A stretch of DNA of 64,000 nt, from assembly GCA_900473415.1 (NCBI GenBank), contig UCLR01000026.1, positions 1 to 64,000 on the forward strand, written 5' to 3'. This DNA is from Hyphomicrobiales bacterium (GTDB lineage: Bacteria > Pseudomonadota > Alphaproteobacteria > Rhizobiales > Beijerinckiaceae). Position 1 is the stretch's first letter; each line of letters begins with the position of its first letter. A program made the translations under genes and the position numbers. The notes under the pieces were generated by a model. That model saw only the letters and a list, made by a program, of their open reading frames with translations. It did no database searches and was not told the DNA's origin. Positions 24,375-34,163 of the stretch are shown here, piece after piece.

Positions 24375-27242
24375 TCAGGCGCAGGACAGTTTTTCGCCTT
24401 GCAGGACGCGGAGACGGTCGCGTGCCGCCGCGAGCTGCGCGTAGTCGGTCGCCTCGCCAAACTTCGCGCAGCTGGCCGCGAGCAGATCCGACGCCTCCGC
24501 GCGGCGGTTGTCTGCCTCGAGGAATTCCGAAAGGGCTGCCGCGGCGCGAAGCTCGAGCGTCAGGGCACCGATTTCCCCGGCCTTGTCGACGGCGAGCCGC
24601 AACCATTTCTCCGCTTCATCCCGGTTGCCGGCGCTCACCTCGATCAAGCCTCTGATCCGACGAATCTCGGGCAGGCACCAATTCGCATGTTGCTCATGCG
24701 CAAGCCGGTCAGCATCCTCGATGAGCGCCCGCGCCGCGTCCAAGGCGCCCGCCTCGAACAGGGCCTCCGCGACCATGCTGTAATGCATCGGCACGCGGAG
24801 AAGGTTCCGTGCGGCCATCAGATCGTCGAGTCTGTCCCTCATTTCAGCCGCTGCGCCGGCCTCCTTCATCTTGGCGCGCAGAGCACTCCTGAAGAAGCGG
24901 CAGACCTCTCGCCAGATGCCGATGTCCTCCTGCCGGCCGTTCTCCTCCAGCATGGCGAGAAATTTCGCCGCGTTTTGCAGATCGTCGGTCCAGAGCGAGA
25001 TCGGAATGGCGCAGACCGCGAGCACATTCGATTGAGAAACGACATGCCCGGTCGCCTCGGCGCGTTCGAGCGCCGCTTGGGCGACCCGCATCGCCCGGTC
25101 GGGCTCGCCGGAAATCCAATAGGCGATCGCGAGCGAACACTTGACGTGGGCACTGCGCTCTGCCTGGAAACGCGCGAAACGGACCGGCTCCTTGGAGCGC
25201 TGGTGCGTCGCCTCCAGCCTCTCGAGTCGCTGCCGCGCGCTCGCTATCTTGCCGATATACATCTCGGCCATGCCCATCATGCGGCTCCCTTCGGCGAGGG
25301 CTGGCCAATCGGCTTCGGCGTCGGCGATCGCCATGAACTGGTGGAGCTTGTCGATCGCCTCCAAAGGCCGGCCAACATAAATCAGATAGGCAGACAAACC
25401 CCACAGGCCGTGAAGCTGATACTCCGCGTTTCCGGTCTTCACGCCCAGCAGATAGCATTCCTCCCAGACACCTTCGATGGACGGAACGAGGTGCTGGGCA
25501 AAGCTCATTGCCGATGCTCGGGCGGCGACGAGCTTCATGACGAGATCGGCGGGGCAGTCACTCAGATCGTGAACCACCAGCAGTGCGCGTTCGATCCTCG
25601 ACTGCATTTCGCAGAGGGACGACATTTCCATCCAGAGGGGAATGGCCGCGACCGTTAGCCTGATGCCGAGGATGGGATCACCGGTGGAACCGAAGGCCCA
25701 GGCAAGCGCATTTCTCAGATCATCGATGCGGCCAGCATATTCGGACATCCAATCGCTTTTGGCTCGCCACGTACGCTCATCCGCAGCCCGCTCGAACAAG
25801 TCGAGGATGTGCCGCGCGTGCTGCTCGACGGCGTGGTCGCGCTCACCGGCATCGATCTGCCGTTCCAGTGCGTAGGCGCGCGTGCTCTCGAGAAGCCGGT
25901 AGCTCAGCGCCCCGTCCTGATATTCCGCGCCAAGCATCGACTTGTGGGTCAGGCGCTCCAGCGCATCCATCGTCTGCTGGCTCTCGAAGCCGGCCGCCTT
26001 CGATATGGCGACCACGTCCGCGATCCGGAACGTACCGGCGAAAACTGACAGGAATCGGAGCAGCGATGCCTCGTCATCCGATAGAAGCCGGTAGCTCCAG
26101 TCCAGCGTTGCCAGAAGCGTTTGCTGCCGCAGGGGAGCCGCGCGGGCGTCGTTGCTGATGAGCAGAAAGCGCTGTTCGAGCATGCTCAGCAGCATCGGCA
26201 CTCCGAAAGCGGCCGTCTTGCTCGCTGCCAGTTCGATCGCGAGGGCGATGCCATCCAGACGGAGGCAGATGGAGGAGACCAGGGGGGCGTCGCCGTCACT
26301 CAGAATGTACGCGCCACGCTCCTGCGCACGCGCGACGAACAACTGCACGGCAGCAAAGGTCAGCGCTTGCGCCGCCGTTTTCACGATTCCGGCTGCGGGT
26401 ACGTCCAGCGTGGGCAGCCGATAGACGCGCTCCACTCCGGTTCGCAGTGGTTCCCGGCTGGTCGCCAAGATCCTGATCGTCGGAATCTTGCTGAGAAGGC
26501 AGTCGGCGATGGTCGCGGCCGTCGACAGAAGATGCTCACAGTTGTCGAGGACAAGAAGAACATTCTTGCCGTGCAGGACTTCGACAATGTCAGAAAGCGT
26601 GTCTTCCGAACGCTGCCTGGCCGACACGCCGGCTGCGATCGCAGCGGGCGCATATTGCGGATCTCCGACGCAGGAAAGGTCGATGAAGTAAACACCGTCC
26701 GCGTAATTCGGCAGTTCCTGATGCGCGACCGCGATCGCGACCGTCGTCTTCCCTACGCCGCCCGGACCAACGATGGAAACGCAGCGGACATCAGCCAAAG
26801 TCGACGCGATACGCGAGATCTCCAAGTCCCTGCCCAGCGCAAGCGGCCGGTTTGGCAGCAATCTCGATGTAGCTGCGGGTGCCTGAGCAGCGGGAGGCCG
26901 GTCGCGATCGAGCTCAACAGGGGCGACGAAGCGATAGCCGCGCCCGGCCACCGTCGCGATGTAAGGCACGTCAGGGTCGGACGAGAGAGACCGACGCAAC
27001 GATGCGATGTTGACCTTGAGATTGTCCTCGTGGACGAAAGTATCCGGCCAGCAGAACTCGATGAGCTCCTTTTTGCTGACGATCTCTCCCGGCCGGCTGA
27101 CGAGCATGGTGAGGATATCGAGCGCTCTGCCGCCTATCCGGACAGCCGCTCCGTTGCGCAGCAGGAGTTGTCGTCTCGGCAGAAGCCGGAATGGCCCGAA
27201 TACGTAGGCGTCAGGGTCTGGGTTTGGACGCTCAGCTAGCAT
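24375..27242 (-). CDS. Large winged-helix regulator with STAND-type NTPase and TPR-like repeats
   Basis: 955-residue transcriptional regulator. Residues about 14-106 form an OmpR/PhoB-type DNA-binding winged helix (FGPFRLLPRRQLLLRNG to GRGYRFV). A NACHT/NB-ARC-like ATPase follows: Walker A GPGGVGKTT at 159-167 and Walker B VLLVLDNCEHLL at 228-239. The rest is alpha-helical with repeated Ala/Leu/Arg-rich helices resembling TPRs, probably the sensor. Such proteins act as ATP-driven switches. ATG 27242 removes a poorly conserved N-terminal extension. It is divergent from the peptide-type ABC operon at 27536, which is its likely target; the signal is unknown. Confidence 0.85.
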   Translation of the reverse strand: MLAERPNPDPDAYVFGPFRLLPRRQLLLRNGAAVRIGGRALDILTMLVSRPGEIVSKKELIEFCWPDTFVHEDNLKVNIASLRRSLSSDPDVPYIATVAGRGYRFVAPVELDRDRPPAAQAPAATSRLLPNRPLALGRDLEISRIASTLADVRCVSIVGPGGVGKTTVAIAVAHQELPNYADGVYFIDLSCVGDPQYAPAAIAAGVSARQRSEDTLSDIVEVLHGKNVLLVLDNCEHLLSTAATIADCLLSKIPTIRILATSREPLRTGVERVYRLPTLDVPAAGIVKTAAQALTFAAVQLFVARAQERGAYILSDGDAPLVSSICLRLDGIALAIELAASKTAAFGVPMLLSMLEQRFLLISNDARAAPLRQQTLLATLDWSYRLLSDDEASLLRFLSVFAGTFRIADVVAISKAAGFESQQTMDALERLTHKSMLGAEYQDGALSYRLLESTRAYALERQIDAGERDHAVEQHARHILDLFERAADERTWRAKSDWMSEYAGRIDDLRNALAWAFGSTGDPILGIRLTVAAIPLWMEMSSLCEMQSRIERALLVVHDLSDCPADLVMKLVAARASAMSFAQHLVPSIEGVWEECYLLGVKTGNAEYQLHGLWGLSAYLIYVGRPLEAIDKLHQFMAIADAEADWPALAEGSRMMGMAEMYIGKIASARQRLERLEATHQRSKEPVRFARFQAERSAHVKCSLAIAYWISGEPDRAMRVAQAALERAEATGHVVSQSNVLAVCAIPISLWTDDLQNAAKFLAMLEENGRQEDIGIWREVCRFFRSALRAKMKEAGAAAEMRDRLDDLMAARNLLRVPMHYSMVAEALFEAGALDAARALIEDADRLAHEQHANWCLPEIRRIRGLIEVSAGNRDEAEKWLRLAVDKAGEIGALTLELRAAAALSEFLEADNRRAEASDLLAASCAKFGEATDYAQLAAARDRLRVLQGEKLSCA

Positions 27243-27535
27243 GCTTGCAATCGCCCCGTGCAAAGACCGGCCCGGTCTCCTTCGACCGCGCAATTCGTCC
27301 GGTCCATGGTCGGTCCGCCCGAGCGCTTCCCGTCCGTCAGGATGGCCGAGGCATCCGCGCGATGCAAGGTTGACCCACAGTAATGACGCCCTTTCAAGAG
27401 CCGCGCTTGACCGTTGCTTTTACCAGAATTTACCGTCTTTCACCCTGGAGACAGCATGGCGACCTCAGATCTAGTCCAATCTTCGAATCGGGGCGGAACG
27501 AAAGCGTTCGTGTCCGCCGTGGCGTTGAGGTTCAT
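27243..27535. promoter_or_regulatory. Divergent promoter region, regulator / peptide ABC importer
   Basis: 293 bp separate the two start codons. A TTGACC at 27407-27412 followed 16 bp later by TTTACC could be a weak plus-strand promoter; the match is poor. No clear long dyad was found. A frame open from 27383 adds 51 residues without signal-peptide character and is not considered coding. Confidence 0.3.
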
Positions 27536-29104
27536 ATGACAACGACCCGTAGAGCCGTCTTGAAGGCTGCCCTGGGCTCCGCCGCGCTGGGGGTGGCAGG
27601 GGGCGAGGATGTCCTGGCTCAGTCGGGCGGGAAATTCGTCTTTGCGAACACCGCCGCCTACGACAATCTCGACCCGCACACGGTTTTCGACGTCTCGCGC
27701 GCTGCCACACGCCTCAATCTCTATGACGGGCTCTATCGCTGGGTCGACAACCCGCCAAGACTTATTCCCTGGCTGGCGGAGAGCCATACGGTTTCCGAGG
27801 ACGGCAAGGTCTACACCTTCAAGCTCCGAAGCGACGCCAAGTTCCACGACGGCAAGCCCGTGACTTCGGCTGACGTCGTCTATTCCATCGAGCGGATCAT
27901 CGCTCTGCGGAGGGGGCCGGCAAGCTACTATCTCGATGTCGTCGAGCCTGGGTCGACGCGGGCCCCCGACCCGACAACCGTCGTGTTCAATCTCGCCAGG
28001 CCCTATGCCATCTTCATGGCGACGGTTCCCGACATGCTGATCGTCAACAGCGCGCTGGTGAAGGCCAACGAGAAGGGCGGCGGTTGGGCCGAAGCCTGGC
28101 TCGCCCACAACGAAGCGGGGTCGGGCTCCTATGCACTGCGCCGCCACGACCCGGCCGTCGGCTGGATCGCGCGTCGCTTCACCGAGCACTTCGCCGGCTG
28201 GTCGGGTCAACCCATCGAAGAGATTGAGTTCCGGACCGTGCTCGACATGAGCACCCGCGTCCTTGGCCTCATCCGCGGCGACTTCCACGGGGCCGATGGC
28301 TACATGCCCTACGATCAGATCGAGCGCCTGCGCCGGGCGCCGAACGTGCAGATCATCGAGCAGGAGGCAATGCGGGTATTCGGGCTTGCCTTGAACAACC
28401 GTAAGCCGTTGATGAACAACGTACATTTTCGGCGAGCGATAGCGCACGCCTTCGATTACGATGGCTTCATCAAGAACATCCTGAAGGATTCCGTCTCGCG
28501 CAATCCAGGCCCCAATCCGAATACGCTGTGGGGCACGCCGCCCGGGCTGAAAGGATACGACTACGATCTCGACAAAGCACGTGCCGAACTCAAGAACGTT
28601 GGCCAACCGCTGCGCGTGCTCAGCATCAATGCCCTCGCCGGCTTCAGCGACTCCGAGCAAGCGGCGATCCTGCTCCAGAATGCCCTGAGGCAGATCGGTG
28701 TCGAAAGCGTGGTTGAGTTGTCTCCCTGGACCGTGGTCCTCAGCCGCATGAGCAACCCCGAGATACGGGCCGACATCATCCCGGTCTGGCGAAGCAGCTT
28801 CTACATCGACCCAAATAATTGGGTGGGCGAGCTATTCGGCACGCGCTACCATGACTCGCGCAGCTTCTCATATTATAGCAATCCCGAGTTCGACCGACGC
28901 CTCGATCTGGCGCTCATCTCCCGCGATCATGAGGAGCGCCGGAAGCTCTACGAGGAAATGACGCAGATGGTCATGGACGATGCGGCCAGCGTCTTCATCT
29001 ACAATACGCGCTGGTATGGTCCCTATTCCAGCAAGGTGAAGGATATCCGGTACTCGCCCGTCAATCACGGGCAGGACATGCGTTGGGTCTCCATGAGCCG
29101 ATAG
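27536..29104 (+). CDS. ABC transporter substrate-binding protein, peptide/nickel family 5
   Basis: 522-residue periplasmic binding protein of the DppA/OppA class. The N-terminus TTTRRAVLKAALGSAALGVAGG is a twin-arginine-like export signal. Family segments are clear: LAESHTVSEDGKVYTFKLRSDAKFHDGKPVTSADVVYSIER-like region near the start, and VHFRRAIAHAFDYDG in the middle. The start at 27536 follows GAGG and gives the signal peptide at the extreme N-terminus. Ligands of this class include peptides, opines, oligosaccharides and cations; none can be picked here. It heads a five-gene operon encoding a complete importer. Confidence 0.92.
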   Translation: MTTTRRAVLKAALGSAALGVAGGEDVLAQSGGKFVFANTAAYDNLDPHTVFDVSRAATRLNLYDGLYRWVDNPPRLIPWLAESHTVSEDGKVYTFKLRSDAKFHDGKPVTSADVVYSIERIIALRRGPASYYLDVVEPGSTRAPDPTTVVFNLARPYAIFMATVPDMLIVNSALVKANEKGGGWAEAWLAHNEAGSGSYALRRHDPAVGWIARRFTEHFAGWSGQPIEEIEFRTVLDMSTRVLGLIRGDFHGADGYMPYDQIERLRRAPNVQIIEQEAMRVFGLALNNRKPLMNNVHFRRAIAHAFDYDGFIKNILKDSVSRNPGPNPNTLWGTPPGLKGYDYDLDKARAELKNVGQPLRVLSINALAGFSDSEQAAILLQNALRQIGVESVVELSPWTVVLSRMSNPEIRADIIPVWRSSFYIDPNNWVGELFGTRYHDSRSFSYYSNPEFDRRLDLALISRDHEERRKLYEEMTQMVMDDAASVFIYNTRWYGPYSSKVKDIRYSPVNHGQDMRWVSMSR

Positions 29105-29132
29105 CAGGCGAACCCGGGCCGGAGGCAGCATC

Positions 29133-30137
29133 GTGAACTGGCTTTCCATGGTCGCGAACAGGCTGCTCTGGGTCATCCCGACGCTCTTCGGACTGCTCGC
29201 CATCGTCTTCGTTCTGTCGCGCGTGGTCCCGGTCGACCCCGCGCATCTGGCGGCCGGAGAGCAGGCTTCGGCCGAGCAGGTCCAGCGGATGCGGGAGCGG
29301 TTCGGCTTCAACAAGCCGCTGCCGGTCCAATTTGCCAGCTACCTTCGTGACGTCGCGAGCGGCAATCTCGGCACGAGCATGTACACACAGCGGCCGATCG
29401 TCGACGATCTCGCTTCGCGCCTGCCAGCGACATTGGAGTTGATCTTCACCGCATTGCTGCTGGCGACGCTGATCGGCATTCCGCTCGGCGTGCTCTGCGG
29501 GCTGCGCCGCCATTCCTGGCTCGATCATCTCCTGCGCGTGATCTCGGTCTCTGGGCTCGCTGTCGCGTCCTTCTGGCTCGCGATGCAGTTGCAGCTCCTG
29601 TTCTCGATGAGGCTCGGCTGGCTGCCGCTCGCGGGCCGGATCGAGGGCTTTCCGCCGGACACGGTGACTGGATTTCTGCTCCTGGACGCGTTGATCGGCG
29701 GAGAAGCCGAGCTGTTCTCGTCGGCGGCCCAGCATCTTGCATTGCCAGCGCTGACGCTCGCCCTGCCGGCCGCGGCTTCCGTGGTTCGCTTCATGCGCAA
29801 CGGCGTCATCGGCGCCATCAACTCGCCCTCGGTCACCTACCAGGCCGCGATGGGCTTTCCACCCTGGCTCATCGTCTGGAAGTACGTGCTGCGGCTGGCC
29901 TTGAGCACAACGGTGACGCAGCTCGGCCTGATCCTTGGCTTCCTGCTGGCGGGCGCCGTCGTCGTCGAAACCGTATTCGACTGGCCGGGCCTTGGCGGCT
30001 ATGCGGTCCGCTCGATCCTGCAGTCGGACTACAACGCGGTGATGGGCTTCACGCTCTGCACCGGCGCTCTCGTCCTTGTCATCAACCTTCTCGTCGACCT
30101 GCTCCAGATGGCGATCGATCCGCGCGGTTCGGCATGA
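29133..30137 (+). CDS. ABC transporter permease, DppB type
   Basis: 334-residue inner-membrane permease with the DppB-like N-terminal layout (first helix LLWVIPTLFGLLAIVFVLSRVVPVDPA and a periplasmic loop with the GFNKPLPVQF segment). About six helices are present, and the C-terminal FDWPGLGGYAVRSILQSDY is diagnostic for the family. The start is GTG with a GGAGG ribosome site, 28 bp after the binding-protein stop. The last bases overlap the next permease (ATGA). Confidence 0.93.
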   Translation: MNWLSMVANRLLWVIPTLFGLLAIVFVLSRVVPVDPAHLAAGEQASAEQVQRMRERFGFNKPLPVQFASYLRDVASGNLGTSMYTQRPIVDDLASRLPATLELIFTALLLATLIGIPLGVLCGLRRHSWLDHLLRVISVSGLAVASFWLAMQLQLLFSMRLGWLPLAGRIEGFPPDTVTGFLLLDALIGGEAELFSSAAQHLALPALTLALPAAASVVRFMRNGVIGAINSPSVTYQAAMGFPPWLIVWKYVLRLALSTTVTQLGLILGFLLAGAVVVETVFDWPGLGGYAVRSILQSDYNAVMGFTLCTGALVLVINLLVDLLQMAIDPRGSA

Positions 30138-30976
30138 CGGAACTGCTCAGACGTTTCGCGCGCGATCGCGCCGCGCTGTTCGGCCTTTGTATCATCGGTC
30201 CGCTGGTTCTGGCGGCCATATTCGCACCGGTCCTGGCGCCCTATCCGAACGATGTCGTCGACTTCCATCTCGAGCGCCGGCTGCTGCCGCCATCGGCTGA
30301 CACACTGCTCGGCACCGACCGGATGGGCGGCGATATCTTCAGCCGCCTGCTCTTCGGGGCGCGCACGACGCTGACGCTCGCGGGCATCACGGTCGGCTTG
30401 GCGCTGCTGATCGGGGTCCCGGTCGGGCTCATCGCCGGCTATTACGAGAATCGCGCCAGCGAGGCTCTTATGCGTGTCACCGAGATCTTTCTCGCGGTGC
30501 CGCAGATCGTGTTGGCCATCGCGATCGCGCAGACGCTTGGTCCGTCGCTCAGGAACGCCATCCTGGCGCTGACGCTGACCTACTGGCCGTTCTGGGCGCG
30601 TCTCGTCTATGCCGAGACGCGCTCGATCCGAAACGAGGTCTTCATCGAATCCGCGATCGCGCTCGGGGCCTCACCCTGGCGGGTCGTCGTGCTGCACATC
30701 CTGCCCGCCATCGCCTCACCGATCATCGTGCGGACCTCGATCGGCATCGGTGCCACGATCCTGACCGCCGCGACGCTCGGCTTCCTCGGGCTCGGCCCGC
30801 CGCCGACCGCACCGGAATGGGGCCGCATGATCGCTGAAAGCCGCGAACATCTGCCGGAAGCCTGGTGGTATGCGCTGGCGCCCGGCCTCGCGATCTTTCT
30901 GACCGTGCTCGGCTTCAACCTTGTCGGAGACGGGTTCCGCGACATTCTCGATCCCCGATCGCGGCGCGGCCCCTGA
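30134..30976 (+). CDS. ABC transporter permease, DppC type
   Basis: 280-residue permease partner. It shows the DppC N-terminal signature (helix LFGLCIIGPLVLAAIFAPVLAPYP and LLGTDRMGGDIFSRLLFGARTTL) and the inner-membrane EAA-like loop IESAIALGASPWRVVVLHILP. The C-terminus FNLVGDGFRDILDPRSRR is typical. It overlaps the upstream permease by 4 bp, and the ATPase gene starts 4 bp after its stop, so the operon is tightly packed. Confidence 0.93.
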   Translation: MTELLRRFARDRAALFGLCIIGPLVLAAIFAPVLAPYPNDVVDFHLERRLLPPSADTLLGTDRMGGDIFSRLLFGARTTLTLAGITVGLALLIGVPVGLIAGYYENRASEALMRVTEIFLAVPQIVLAIAIAQTLGPSLRNAILALTLTYWPFWARLVYAETRSIRNEVFIESAIALGASPWRVVVLHILPAIASPIIVRTSIGIGATILTAATLGFLGLGPPPTAPEWGRMIAESREHLPEAWWYALAPGLAIFLTVLGFNLVGDGFRDILDPRSRRGP

Positions 30977-30980
30977 GACC

Positions 30981-31979
30981 ATGACGGCGCTCCTGGATAT
31001 CGGCGAGTTCTCGCTCTCCTTCCGGACCGCCAGCGGCACGGCGCCCGTGCTCGAACGCATCGATCTCGCGGTCCGACCGGGCGAGATCGTCGGCCTTGTC
31101 GGCGAGTCCGGCTGCGGCAAGACGACGATCATTCGTTCGATCCTGGGCACTCTGCCGGAACGCACGGCGCTGATCGAAGGCGGTCACATCCGCGTGGACG
31201 GCGTCGACATGCTGGGCGGCGGCAAGGCGGCGCAGTCCATGCGTGGCCGCGGCCTGACCTTCGTGCCGCAGGATCCTTTTGCGAGTTTCAACCCCCTCTT
31301 CCGTGTCGGCACGCAGATCCGCGACCTGCTGCGCTGGCGGGCGGCGGGCGCAAAAAACGCGCGTTCCGGCTCCTCGCGACAGATCGTCGAGGCGGCCATC
31401 TCCGCCATGCTCGACGCCGTGCAACTGCCCCAGAGCATCCTCGCAAAGTATCCGCACGAATTGTCCGGCGGCCAACGCCAGCGTGTGATGATCGCGATGG
31501 CCATGCTGCCGCAACCGCGGCTCATCATCGCCGATGAGCCGACGACTGCGCTCGACGTCATCCTGCAGGCCCAGATCCTCAGCCTGCTGCGGCGGCTCGC
31601 GGTCGAGCGCGGGGTTTCCGTGCTGTTCGCGACCCATGATCTCGCCGCGGCATGGGAGATCTGCGATCGCATCGCGGTGATGTATGCCGGCCAGATCGTC
31701 GAGATCGGGCCGCGCGAGGCCTTCTTCGACGCGTCGCGCCACCCCTACACGCGCATGCTGCTGGCGAGCCTGCCCGAACCGGGCCGCAATTCGGAAGTCA
31801 TCCCCGGTGGCGTGCCGAATCCACTCAAGCCGCCTGCCGGATGCCGTTTCAATCCGCGCTGCCCAAAAGTCACTGCAATCTGCAGCGAGGCGCGCCCGAC
31901 GCTCGCCGCCATCGCAAGCGATCATCTGGTCGCCTGCCACCATCCTTGGCCGGCCAATGCCCAGGCCACCCATGCTTGA
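30981..31979 (+). CDS. ABC transporter ATP-binding protein, DppD type
   Basis: 332-residue ATPase. Walker A is GESGCGKTT, the signature motif is LSGGQRQRV, and Walker B is LIIADEPTTALD. The C-terminal oligopeptide-binding extension with the Cys-containing CRFNPRCPK...C...C pattern, a feature of DppD/OppD proteins, is present. ATG 30981 was selected since it falls just after the permease stop and gives a standard N-terminus. The stop overlaps the next ATPase gene, consistent with a heterodimeric motor. Confidence 0.93.
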   Translation: MTALLDIGEFSLSFRTASGTAPVLERIDLAVRPGEIVGLVGESGCGKTTIIRSILGTLPERTALIEGGHIRVDGVDMLGGGKAAQSMRGRGLTFVPQDPFASFNPLFRVGTQIRDLLRWRAAGAKNARSGSSRQIVEAAISAMLDAVQLPQSILAKYPHELSGGQRQRVMIAMAMLPQPRLIIADEPTTALDVILQAQILSLLRRLAVERGVSVLFATHDLAAAWEICDRIAVMYAGQIVEIGPREAFFDASRHPYTRMLLASLPEPGRNSEVIPGGVPNPLKPPAGCRFNPRCPKVTAICSEARPTLAAIASDHLVACHHPWPANAQATHA

Positions 31980-33006
31980 GCGTTCCCACCCACCCCTGCT
32001 GGAGGTCGACCGCCTCTCGCGGCATTTTCCGGTACGCGGATTCCTGGGTCGCCGCGTCGCGACGCTGAGGGCGCTGGATGACGTGTCCTTCACGATGGAA
32101 GACGGTGAGGTCCTCGGCATCGTCGGCGAAACCGGCTCCGGCAAATCGACTCTCGGCAAGACGCTTATGGGCATTCACGCGCCGACGGCGGGAGAGGTTC
32201 GGCTCGGCGGGACGCGGATAGCCGCGCCGGGCTTGAGGCGGGCAGCGTCCGTGCGGGCACGGCTGCAATATGTCTATCAGGACCCCGGCGCTTCGCTCGA
32301 TCCGCGCTGGACGCTGCGCCGCTCATTGCACGAGCCTCTGCGGATCCACACCAACTGGTCGCGCGACAGGCGCGAGGCGAAAGTGCAGGAGATCGTCGCG
32401 GCGGTCGACCTGCCGCGAACCCATCTCGACCTCTACCCCCACGAGATCAGCGGCGGACAGCTGCGGCGTGCGGGGCTCGCCCGGATCCTCGTGCTCAATC
32501 CGCAGCTGGTCATCCTCGACGAGCCGACGGCCGGGCTCGACGTGTCGGTGCAGGCGGCGATTCTGGCGCTGCTGCGCGAGCTCAGGCGCGAGTTCAGCCT
32601 CACCTATATCGTCATCAGCCATGATCTCGCCGTGGTGCGTTCCTTCAGCGACCGCGTGGCTGTGATGTATCTCGGTCGCATCGTCGAAATAGGCCCCACG
32701 GCCGAGGTCTTCGGCGGGCCGCGCCATCCATATACCCGCTCGCTCTTGGCGGCGGCGCCGCGCGTCGGCGGCCCCCGTGTGACGGAGAGCTTCCTGCTGC
32801 TGGGGGAGCCTCCCGACCCGTTGCAGTTGCCCTGGGGATGCCGATTCCGGACGCGGTGCCGCTTGGCTATGCCTGAATGCGGGGGGCTTGCGGTCCAACT
32901 CGACTATGAGGCGGGGCACGGTGTGGCCTGTCCGCGCTGGCGCCAATGGGACATGGGCCATCGGCCTGCCCCGCCGGGCAGCGAGGCTCCCTGGCCGCAC
33001 AGGTGA
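31972..33006 (+). CDS. ABC transporter ATP-binding protein, DppF type
   Basis: 344-residue second ATPase. Walker A is GETGSGKST, Walker B is LVILDEPTAGLD, and the signature reads ISGGQLRRAG, where DppF proteins usually have LSGGQ(R/Q)QR; Ile for Leu is mild. The N-terminal LSRHFPVRGFLGRRVATLRALDDVSF is standard for the DppF branch, and a Cys-rich CRFRTRC motif lies at the end. ATG 31972 overlaps the upstream stop by 8 bp; an ATG five codons upstream is also possible. It ends 14 bp from the convergent AKR gene. Confidence 0.92.
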   Translation: MLERSHPPLLEVDRLSRHFPVRGFLGRRVATLRALDDVSFTMEDGEVLGIVGETGSGKSTLGKTLMGIHAPTAGEVRLGGTRIAAPGLRRAASVRARLQYVYQDPGASLDPRWTLRRSLHEPLRIHTNWSRDRREAKVQEIVAAVDLPRTHLDLYPHEISGGQLRRAGLARILVLNPQLVILDEPTAGLDVSVQAAILALLRELRREFSLTYIVISHDLAVVRSFSDRVAVMYLGRIVEIGPTAEVFGGPRHPYTRSLLAAAPRVGGPRVTESFLLLGEPPDPLQLPWGCRFRTRCRLAMPECGGLAVQLDYEAGHGVACPRWRQWDMGHRPAPPGSEAPWPHR

Positions 33007-33020
33007 CACGCTCGCGGTGC

Positions 33021-34034
33021 TCATGCCCCCTCCGGGAGAGGTGCCGCCGGGTTGACGAGGCCTGTTCGGCGCAGCTCGTGCCAGAATTCGGCCGGGACCA
33101 CCTCGGCCATCGCGGCACTATCCTCGGCGATCCGCTCGGGCCGACTGGCGCCAGGAATGACCGCGGCGACGGCGGGATTGGCGAGGGCGAACTGCAGGCC
33201 CGCCGCTTTCATGCTGATATGGTGGCGGTCGGCGATGGCCTTGATCGCCGCGACCTTGTTCAGGATCTCCGGCGTCACGGGCGCATATTCGAAGTTCGGG
33301 CCGCCGACCAGGGCACCGGAGCTGTAGGGGCCCCCAACCACGATGCCGAGATTGCGCTCGATCACCATCGGCATGACACGCTGAAGCGCGCGGTCGTGGT
33401 CGAGCAAGGTGTAGCGGCCCGCCAGCAGGAAGCCGTCAGGGCGCGGCCCCTGTAGCGCCAGCAGCAGCTCGATCGGCTCGACGCGGTTGACGCCGAGCCC
33501 CCAGGCCATGATCACGCCTTCGTCCCTGAGACGATCGAGCGCCGCGAAGGCACCCTTGCGGGCGCTTTCGAAGACGGCGAGCCACTCGTCGCCGTAAAAG
33601 TCCTGCGCCACGTCATGCACCCAGGCAATCTCGATGCGATCGGTCTTCAAGCGTTTCAGACTGTCTTCGATCGAACGCAGCGTGGCGTCATAGGAGTAGT
33701 CGTTCACGATCTTGTTCGGCCGGCCGTACCTGAAGACATCGCCCTTCTCGCCGAGGTCACGCGCAGCAACATCCTCGATCTCATCGAGGATGACGCGGCC
33801 GACCTTCGTGCTGATGACGTATTCGCTGCGCGGCTTCGAGGCGAGCGCCTCGCCCATGCGTGTCTCGGCCAGGCCCGCGCCGTAGAAGGGCCCATTATCG
33901 AAATAGCGGATGCCGTCGTTCCAGGCGGCCTCGACGGTGGCGAGAGCCTCGGCCTCGGGAATATCCCGGAACATGTTTCCCAGCGGCGCAGCGCCGAAAC
34001 CCAAACGCCCCGGGAGTATGCCTTTGAGAGCCAT
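33021..34034 (-). CDS. Aldo/keto reductase (D-threo-aldose/pyridoxal dehydrogenase-like)
   Basis: 337-residue NAD(P)-dependent TIM-barrel oxidoreductase. The AKR tetrad is visible: Asp and Tyr in YFDNGPFYG, Lys in ISTKVGR, and His in AWVHD. The LGFGAAPLGNMF start and GPYSSGALVGG segment resemble the aldose/fucose and pyridoxal 4-dehydrogenase group, so an aldehyde or sugar lactol is the probable substrate. It is the most downstream gene of a minus-strand run of redox enzymes, 129 bp after the alpha/beta hydrolase, and converges with the peptide ABC operon. AAAGGA precedes the ATG. Confidence 0.9.
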   Translation of the reverse strand: MALKGILPGRLGFGAAPLGNMFRDIPEAEALATVEAAWNDGIRYFDNGPFYGAGLAETRMGEALASKPRSEYVISTKVGRVILDEIEDVAARDLGEKGDVFRYGRPNKIVNDYSYDATLRSIEDSLKRLKTDRIEIAWVHDVAQDFYGDEWLAVFESARKGAFAALDRLRDEGVIMAWGLGVNRVEPIELLLALQGPRPDGFLLAGRYTLLDHDRALQRVMPMVIERNLGIVVGGPYSSGALVGGPNFEYAPVTPEILNKVAAIKAIADRHHISMKAAGLQFALANPAVAAVIPGASRPERIAEDSAAMAEVVPAEFWHELRRTGLVNPAAPLPEGA

Positions 34035-34163
34035 CGAGATGTCCTTTCGCGAAGTGGTCCCTGACGTGTTTCACCTTACCGAACGGACTGGCAGGAGCGC
34101 GCAAAACGTCCGCGGCCCGTTCCATCGATCATGTCTTCGCCGGCACGCGCAATGCTCCGGCCT

